Below, piece by piece: positions 56,956 to 64,000 of a stretch of 64,000 nt of DNA (positions are counted from its first letter, which is position 1; every line of letters begins with the position of its first letter). The notes beneath the pieces are model-generated. The model was not told the origin of the DNA, did not search any database, and worked only from the letters and a program-made list of their open reading frames with translations. This stretch comes from Melitaea cinxia (lineage: Eukaryota; Arthropoda; Insecta; Lepidoptera; Nymphalidae): the NCBI RefSeq assembly GCF_905220565.1, contig NC_059408.1, positions 7,936,508 to 8,000,507 on the forward strand, given 5' to 3'. A program made the translations under genes and the position numbers.

Positions 56956-59900
56956 GCAGATTAAAACGCTGTGAAGAGTCACTCTCAGCATCATTGTTCA
57001 GCGTTATTTCACAAGATTCCACTTACGCGACGTTCATATTTTAGGAAGTTTCTAGTTTTTAATTAGTAGACTATAAAAACTCATGCCATAATTACACCCA
57101 TACTACTACCGTGTGTGTGATGATGTTGACATTTATTAAGATTTAACTCAGTCAGTTAATCAGACTCTGAATAGGCATTTCAAAACTTTTCTCATATAAA
57201 ACACACAACTCCCTATATCGTTTTCAAACCTCCGCGTTTCACACGAATACCTTATATGTATAACTGATAACAATGGAACTACACTTCACACCTATTACGT
57301 TACACCCGCTTCCATTCATGGCTTTGACGCCACTACAATGACAGCAACATAAACGTCAATATGGCGGATCTTTCATAAATCGAACGATCTTCATTTTATT
57401 TCTTTTCTGCCAGTATTTGATGCATTAGCGACGAATTAGTCGGCCAGTCCTTTATACTTGCAAAATATATCTGTACTACATTCACTGAATGACAAAGTAG
57501 GAACGCCCCTAACTTGTGTGGTAGATCTTGGGTGGTTTGAATGTTGAATAGTGAAGAATTTGTTAGATAGATAAAAAATGATGTAAATGTTACGTACCTT
57601 CTTCTGTCCGTTCCTCGCCAGTTTGTGTTTTATTATCATATTTTGAAAAAAAAAGACATATCTCTATGGTAAAATGAAAACAATCGTAGTCACATAAAAA
57701 CCAAATAATAATTATACTTATTATATTTCCAAATTTACGTGCCTTATTGCATTCAGCTTTTTTACACATTGGTATTTTGATATACATGTGTTAGCAGGAA
57801 AACTAATTATTGGATTCAACAAACAACATAAATTTAATATTGAAATTAGAATTATTCATACCTACTGAAAGAGAATCATTGTGACTGTAGAGACAATTAA
57901 CAAACACTTCTATTCTAAACGAAAACTGTTCTCTCTAACTTTAAAATGAGGAAGCAATCAATTACAAGTCGCAAAACTGTCATCAGGTAACCGAAAACTG
58001 GAAGGATAACCACCCACCGGTAGCATTATTGATTGGCTTACAATAATATGTTCTACTAAAGCATACTTTCGTTGCCAGACAATTAAGCTGAGACGAGATT
58101 TTGAATAGAGTTGTTTGTGGTTGAGATTCAACAAGCGAGCGTCGCGGGGGTCGTTCACTGCTACTGGACAGTAGTTCTTTTCTTTTGTTCTACAGCCAAC
58201 ATGAGGTCTTGAATGCGGTTACCCATACATTAACTAAGTATTTATAACCCCAAAGTTAGGTAAGGCTTGTCAATTTGATTTAAAATTCCTTTGAAAGTCG
58301 GAATAAAACATTTGAATCACAGTGCGAATAGTTGAAAAAACTTAAAAGAAAATGAAACACAATACTTCTGTATTGGTAATATAAATATGTTATGTTACGC
58401 CTGGTATAAAACTATGCAGAATGTCTAGTGTGTTTTTGTATTCTTGTTGCTATATAGTTTATCCCTTTAAAATGTTGTCTATTTATTAAGACTTAACGTC
58501 GTCTTTAAACGTTCTCCAAAGAGTTTCTTGTTAGAACATGACTCACTTCCGTAGAATCTTTGTCATTTGTAAAAAAAAAATTAATCTGTCTACACTGTAT
58601 ATAATAGCAACGAAGCGGATAAGTTTGTTTGTTTGCTTAAACGAGCTAATTTCAGGGACTACTTCTTCTACCAATAGGAGCATTAATATGAAATGTTTCG
58701 AAAATGAAGAAAAAAATTGTTTTAGCCTCCTTCCAACATGTATCGATAGCTGTACAATAAAGTACAAATAAAGTGAATAATAGATAGATAATTATATATG
58801 TGTATTTATGTAAGTATGCAATATAGTGAAATGTTTATATAGTCAATTAAAAAAAAACCTTAAGAACAGTAACATAGGTTAAGTGTATATTGTAAGTAGA
58901 ACATAAGTGTACATACACGGTAACTAGGAAATAAGTGTACATATATGATAACTAGCAAATAAGTGTAAAAATAGACATAGATAATGAAAATAATAATATG
59001 TCCAAAAACTACAAATGAATGAATGATGTGTATACTTTTCCGTCAAAGAATTATTGTTAAGAAAAAAAACAGCCAGCGTCGTACCACGTCCTAGTATTAC
59101 TAGGCAGTCACTGGACTGTCGATTTGTAGTTTTAATGAAAAATCGCCAGTGATTATTATAATAATGCATGCATGTTTAACAAAAGGCATGGGCATTTTGA
59201 GCCCGTAGATGCTAATTTTTTAATATAAAAAAAAATTAAAAAAACCTGTATCGATAACGAGGTCATCAAAAATGATTACTAACCCCTGATTTTTTTAAAC
59301 TTAGTTAATGTTTATATAATCTAACAGTCATATTGTCCTTCAAATTGCGTGGCGCGTTAGTTAAATACTAAATTTTTGAGAATCATAAATTAATATATTT
59401 TATCCTTGCTATCCCTATTACCTACCACAATCGAGAGTTTTCGTACAGAAAATTATTTGAATGAATTGTATGTAACAAAATTGATATTTACTTAATACTA
59501 TTATAGTTTATTTGCCACTTTTCATGCACACTTGTTGAATTAATTACAGTAAAAATTAAATTAAAAGTAGAATTAAATTGAATGAGACGTAATTAACACG
59601 ACCATCTGTTTCAGCAATTTGAAGTTCATAAAAGTTTAAGATCCTAGCGGTATACCATAAACGCTTTATTATTTCTCTAACTACAGTTATTCTTGCTTTT
59701 CATTAAGACTGGAATTATAATTAAAATTCGTGTACAGAGAAAAGCACCGATGTGTGTATGATATGTATTTCTGTTCAAAGTTAAGCATTTTATTCTAAAT
59801 TACAAGTGTTTTATATTTATTATAATATTAATATGTTCTTACTTTATAATGTTGTTGTTAAAATGTCAAAGGCCGTGTTTCAATATGAACACATTTATAA

Positions 59901-60032
59901 AAAAAAAGATCCAAATCTTTAAATCTTATAGTTATCGCGTGGTTGATCAAGCCACTATAGTAATTTTCTTAACAACAAAAAACATCAATAACAATACTTA
60001 AATACACATGGATATTACTATTACTCCTCATA
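56956..60032. other. Long AT-rich stretch, no gene supported
   Basis: Overlapping opposite frames at 58538-58771 are mutual shadows. Short direct repeats of TAAGTGTACATA occur at 58905-58965. Confidence 0.45.
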
Positions 60033-60299
60033 TTTATAGACTTTTCAAAGGCCTTTGATATGTTAGATTTCAATACTTTATACAGTAAATTATCACAAAA
60101 TGGAATTCAAGGGCCTCTACTAAATTTAATAAAAGATTGTCATACAAATCGCTTCACGACCGTTAAATTTGCCAATTGCTATAGCAACATGTATCGAACA
60201 ACAAAAGGCATCGCACTAGGATCTATTGGGTCAATTGGAGATGAAGCTAATGATCCTTATTTGTTAATCGAAAAATGTAGATCCACAATACCTTAAGAA
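60033..60299 (+). pseudogene. Fragment of a non-LTR reverse transcriptase
   Basis: In the frame of ATG 60060 the sequence reads LIFIDFSKAFDMLDFNTLYSKL, i.e. RT motif A (FIDFSKAFD), and later GIALGSI, which corresponds to the G-QGS motif but lacks the usual Gln. About 90 codons survive before a stop at 60294-60296. The surrounding LINE is not recognisable. Decayed and non-functional. Confidence 0.7.
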
Positions 60300-61362
60300 A
60301 AATTGAACACTAAAAAAATTGTTATACCGAATGGTAAAAAATTTTACGGGGCTAGAATGTTAAATATATACGAGTACCATTATATCCGCGTTCGTTAATT
60401 AACTTTCCGAAGACCTACAAGAGTTATACCTGGACAAACGCAAATATAGAAGATCACTAAAAAACATATACATATTACAACATTTAAACATTAAAGTCTT
60501 TAAGCGTTTAATAATCACAAAACTTTGGTAATTACCTTAGTTATTGGTATAATATGGTACGATACGCTATAGATGTATGACAATATGGTATGCGACGCGG
60601 CGCGGCGGCTTGTCCTGATAAGCTCCTGTGAGTTTTCGCGGGAACTTATGAATAAGTGTTAAGTATGTGTTTTTGTATTTTTGAACAAATAAATATAGAA
60701 AAAAAACAATCACGTGGGAAATAAAACGCTTCATCATTTCTATTGTTTAAGTTTTACCTGACGTAAGTGGAAAGCATGTTCTTGAAAAGCCTTATAGTAG
60801 ATTGTAAAACTTTCGAACGATTTACATAAGAACAAAAATCTATTGCCACCATCAATTTAAATAATAGTATAAACCGGCCAAGTGAAAAGGCCTTACAAAC
60901 TCAGGAAAAAATGCCAATGTTAATTATTATTATTAAAATTTTAATTATTAATTAATTATTAACATTGACTCACATTTAGGATGTAGCGTAACAAGGTAAA
61001 TATGTAGGTATTATAATGTGCGTCTTGTTTGAGTTCTTCGTTATTAAATATTAGACTATAGTTTATTTTTATTATTTATTACACTTTACTTTAAAAATTC
61101 CAATTATACAATTTTATGAGGAGTGAACAGGCAGACAACTTAGTTTTAGTGTTAATTTTTAGTATTACTACTGGGCTCGTCCTTTTGACGATCTAAGAGG
61201 AACAGAGTCATTATTTCGAAAATTTCAGTTGATACTTTTATCACCCTACCATAAACGGAGGTATAATATAAATACAGACATTCTATTGTAAGTGTTTTTC
61301 TATTGTTTAAGAGTTAGCCATTATACTTCACTATATTTTGCGTACCATTAGTTAAGTCCACC
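60300..61362. other. AT-rich DNA, nothing recognised
   Basis: A small GC-rich spot GCGACGCGGCGCGGCGGC at 60592-60609, and an imperfect palindrome of TTAATTATTAATTAATTATTAA type near 60915-60965. Confidence 0.4.
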
Positions 61363-61366
61363 TTAA

Positions 61367-61709
61367 GAGGAACCTGAGAGAAAAAAACAACGTTTCATTG
61401 TTGACTGTTTTCTCCCCAAAACATGCCATTTTTTTATATAACAAAAAAACCTTCAGCTTCCCCTATGTTCTCGTTTTTTTTTTTTTTTTTTTTTTTTTAT
61501 AAACGCGTAGTTTTTGTTCAATGAGTGTCTAAAAATGTATAAAAAATTAGGCAATATTTACAATTTTTGAAGACTCCTACTATAATAATAAGGATATGAA
61601 AAAAACCAAGACATAGGGGCGTTTACAAAAATATTTGATCTAGTGTCATTATCCAGGGAGAAAACAATCAACTAGGTTTGTATGGAGAAAGAGGCGGTAT
61701 CCATTCCTC
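61367..61709. mobile_element. MITE with TTAA target duplication, 343 bp
   Basis: Flanked by TTAA (61363-61366 and 61710-61713). Ends are GAGGAACC and the inverse GAGGAATGG. Subterminal GTTGACTGTTTTCTCCC pairs with GGGAGAAAACAATCAAC near the right end. It contains a 25-base T run (61474-61498). No coding capacity. Confidence 0.65.
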
Positions 61710-61713
61710 TTAA

Positions 61714-62159
61714 TAGTACACTGTTTTCTCTTTCAAACAAAAAGTTAAATAAACGGTCTAATGTTCTTCCTTCTCAGAAGTTAACAGAAATATCGATCCA
61801 CATTTTATCCACACAATTTTTTTGCTATAACTAGGACAAAACAATAACTTACAATTTTTTCACTTTTGACACGTTACAAGTACTTACTTGACGTAAAACA
61901 GGAAAAATGATTGTGTGTTATTTTAAACGTTGCGAAGTATTGTATTAGAATAACAAAGTATTTTTGACCTGCACAATACCCGTTTACTTTTCCCAAAAAA
62001 TACATATTTTTTTACTACACGTGCAATAAAAATATTCTTTTATTTTTCCACTAAGGTCACAGAAATAAAAACTCAGTAATAGTAAGGTACTTACACCAAC
62101 AATTTAAATTATTTTAGTATAAATAGAGATAAGCAAAATAAATAAGTAGCTATTGTTCT
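61714..62159. other. AT-rich DNA, nothing recognised
   Basis: No supported feature. Confidence 0.45.
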
Positions 62160-62625
62160 TAACCGACTTCCAAAAAAGGAAAAGGTTCTCAATTCGACTG
62201 TATTTTTTAAAATGTAAGTATGTTACCTCAGAACTTTTGACCAGTTGGACAGACTTTGATGATTTTTATTTTAATCGAAAAATAGTCTATGATATGTGGT
62301 CTCATTTAAATTCGATTGAGATTTAACATGTGCTTTTGAGTTATATCTAATGATACGTATTTTCTGTTGACCTACGTTATATTATACCGCATAACTTTTT
62401 ACTGGATATACCGCATAACTTTATACCAATTTCGATGGTTCTTGTTTTAATCGCAAGCTGATACTTGTTTTGTATTTCAATTTAAATTTTATTGAGATCT
62501 GAACACTAGTTTTTGAGTAATCTTTCATAAGGCGTATTTACTTGACTATTTTTTCGTCTTCCTACGTTGTTTTATTACTGATCGATGTAATTGTAGTCGG
62601 TTTTTTTCGTTTGCGAGTAAACGAA
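62160..62625 (-). repeat. Repeat R4
   Basis: Begins TAACCGACTTCCAAAAAAGG and ends TTTTTTTCGTTTGCGAGTAAA. Confidence 0.7.
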
Positions 62626-62634
62626 ACGATTCGA

Positions 62635-62745
62635 CTGCGATAGGCTGAAATGATGATGATGATGATGATGAGGTTAGGGAGATATAAACAAACAGTTAAC
62701 CGGCATAATATATCCAGCAGTGGACTGCGATAGACTGAAGAAGAA
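62635..62745 (+). repeat. Two R3 3' ends around a GAT microsatellite
   Basis: CGACTGCGATAGGCTGAAA leads into (TGA)7 at 62650-62671. A second CAGCAGTGGACTGCGATAG end follows at 62714. The microsatellite probably grew from the repeat's tail. Confidence 0.55.
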
Positions 62746-63162
62746 AAGAGAGACCCGAACGGTTACATTTCACTTCTTATGTAGGTAAATAAAATTTACT
62801 TCGGAGCGATTAATGCTGTTTAGCTAGCAAAATATAATATACCTATTTTAATACACACGTCACGTGTACGTCACGTGTGACACTCTTAAAGTAAACTTGT
62901 GAAGTTTTTAGGAGCGTGTACTTATTAATATTGATAAATAATAATGAATAAATAAAGAAAGAATAATAATAGTTAAAGTAATGTCTACAACATTTCCAGC
63001 ATTGCAGGTAAATATTAAAACCGTACACCATTGTTTAAGTTATATTTATTGTAAAAAAACCTTTGTTTGTTGCACCGGTAAAAAATAGCCATAATCGTAT
63101 TTTAAAATATCTATACAATCGTATTTTAATTGAAAATCTTAAATAATAACTGTACCCATCAA
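62746..63162. other. AT-rich DNA, nothing recognised
   Basis: A CACGTCACGTGTACGTCACGTG motif cluster (62857-62878) is the only odd point. Confidence 0.4.
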
Positions 63163-63340
63163 CAGGGGTGGCCAACCTGCGGCTCGCAAGCCACATACGG
63201 CTCTTTGAAGAATTATTTGTGGCTCTCTATAAAAGTACCCGAGCTTTCTTTACATTTTTGTGTTATTATCTATAAAAAAAAATCGTTCCGTATGTATTTC
63301 AATATTACGAACAACGTACTTATATGAATAATTTTATTCC
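63163..63340 (+). mobile_element. hAT-type transposon end
   Basis: CAGGGGTGGCCAACCTGCGG, followed by CTCGCAAGCCACATACGGCT, is a widespread hAT terminal sequence beginning CAGGGGTGGCCAA. Interior sequence downstream is decayed, and no inverse CAGGGGTGG end was found before the window stops, so the extent is unknown. Confidence 0.55.
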
Positions 63341-63734
63341 ACTTTTAAATTCGTGAAATCCAAACACCGATCAATTTTGGCTAATCAGCAACTGAAAGCA
63401 TTTTGTTTGAAAGCGTCTAACTGTCAGACGTAAACATCAGTTAGACAGTTAGTTATCGTTTGTTGATCTTGCAGTCGAGATCGTTTTTACGTACTCCTGT
63501 TCAAAAATAATGTGTGAAAGCTGTGGAACGGAGCATGAGCTAAAGTTGAGTCAGACGCGAAGGTCGAAGGTATTGTAATAACTCTAAATAGCGTTATTTT
63601 AACCTCAAAATTTTAACCATGGATATCTCCATAACCATGGGCTTCCGCAAGGTGAGAGTGGTACCGGAGGTAACCCCCTTTCCCCATCCCCAAAACCCAT
63701 TAATCAACGGCCCGTAATCTAGAGAGTAACCAGT

Positions 63735-64000
63735 TTCTTTAGATTTCTCTGGGATGCCATTACCAGGCCCTGGTTACCTTATCTTGGTACCACCCTTGGG
63801 ATACCTCCTTTCCAACAAAAATATAATTGGCGTTGGTTGTGCTTAAGTTATTTTTAATCGACTTCAAAAAAAGGAGGAGGTTACTCAATTCGACCGTATA
63901 TATATTTTTTATGTATGTTCGCGGATAAATTCGTCGTTCATGAACCGATTTTGATAATTCTTTTTTGTTGGAAAGAAGATATCCCTAGTTTGGTACCATG
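63735..64000. repeat. Two R4 pieces in opposite orientation at the window edge
   Basis: 63735-63830 is a plus-orientation inner block (GATTTCTCTGGGATGCCATT to CTCCTTTCCAACAAAAAT). 63857-64000 is a minus-orientation start (CGACTTCAAAAAAAGGAGG to GAAAGAAGATATCCC) that runs off the window. Confidence 0.65.

Noticed and set aside
58538..58771. Overlapping 77- and 74-codon frames on opposite strands
   Set aside because: Mirror-image frames in AT-rich DNA with no motif; neither can be preferred.
1..64000. CRISPR array, operons or bacterial insertion
   Set aside because: No regularly spaced repeats with unique spacers, no ribosome-binding-site-led frames, and the only gene has spliceosomal introns.

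Overview
The window reads as AT-rich nuclear DNA from a moth or butterfly (Lepidoptera). Evidence: one arylphorin-type hexamerin gene split into eight small exons with canonical GT/AG introns; a mag-like Ty3/gypsy element with 73-bp LTRs; two tRNA-headed SINE families; and several interspersed repeat families of the kind that fill lepidopteran genomes. There is no bacterial, organellar or CRISPR signal. Only one intact host gene is supported. Most short open frames are chance frames in AT-rich DNA or translations of repeats.

Layout. 1-9.2 kb: repeat-rich intergenic DNA (LINE tails, SINE pair, AACCGACTTC-ended repeats). 10.1-13.1 kb, minus strand: arylphorin/hexamerin gene, spliced product 713 aa, TATA box at 13062-13069. 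13-20.5 kb: mostly unannotated AT-rich DNA with a hairpin MITE (16844-17089) and decayed repeats. 20.5-25.1 kb, minus strand: complete mag-like retrotransposon with identical 73-bp LTRs, CATAT target duplication, a primer site matching tRNA-Leu, and two frameshifts in pol. 25.6-26.8 kb: two SINEs. 28.8-32.2 kb: a 3450-bp DNA transposon with inverted ends and AACC target duplication. It sits inside another repeat, carries an internally deleted spliced gene, and is itself invaded by a 5'-truncated LINE and a SINE. 33.0-33.5 kb: 207-bp tandem duplication. 39.6-40.8 kb: a 1215-bp pogo-like non-autonomous transposon with repeated GGCATCTATCC boxes. 45-47 kb: SINE copies and a GC-rich patch. 50.3-53.9 kb: a 3.7-kb TTAA-flanked element with a spliced, decayed gene joining a Mutator-like transposase region to a YqaJ-type nuclease region. 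54-64 kb: intergenic DNA with a TTAA MITE (61367-61709), an RT fragment (60033-60299), a hAT-type end (63163) and more repeats.

The hexamerin is the only part expected to matter to host physiology (amino-acid storage in larval haemolymph and fat body). Everything else recognisable is mobile DNA, and the nesting gives a relative chronology: repeat R3, then the AACC-flanked transposon, then the LINE and SINE inside it. The two most unusual objects are the intron-bearing elements at 28.8 and 50.3 kb. Each keeps splice sites and the ends of a long protein but has lost its middle.
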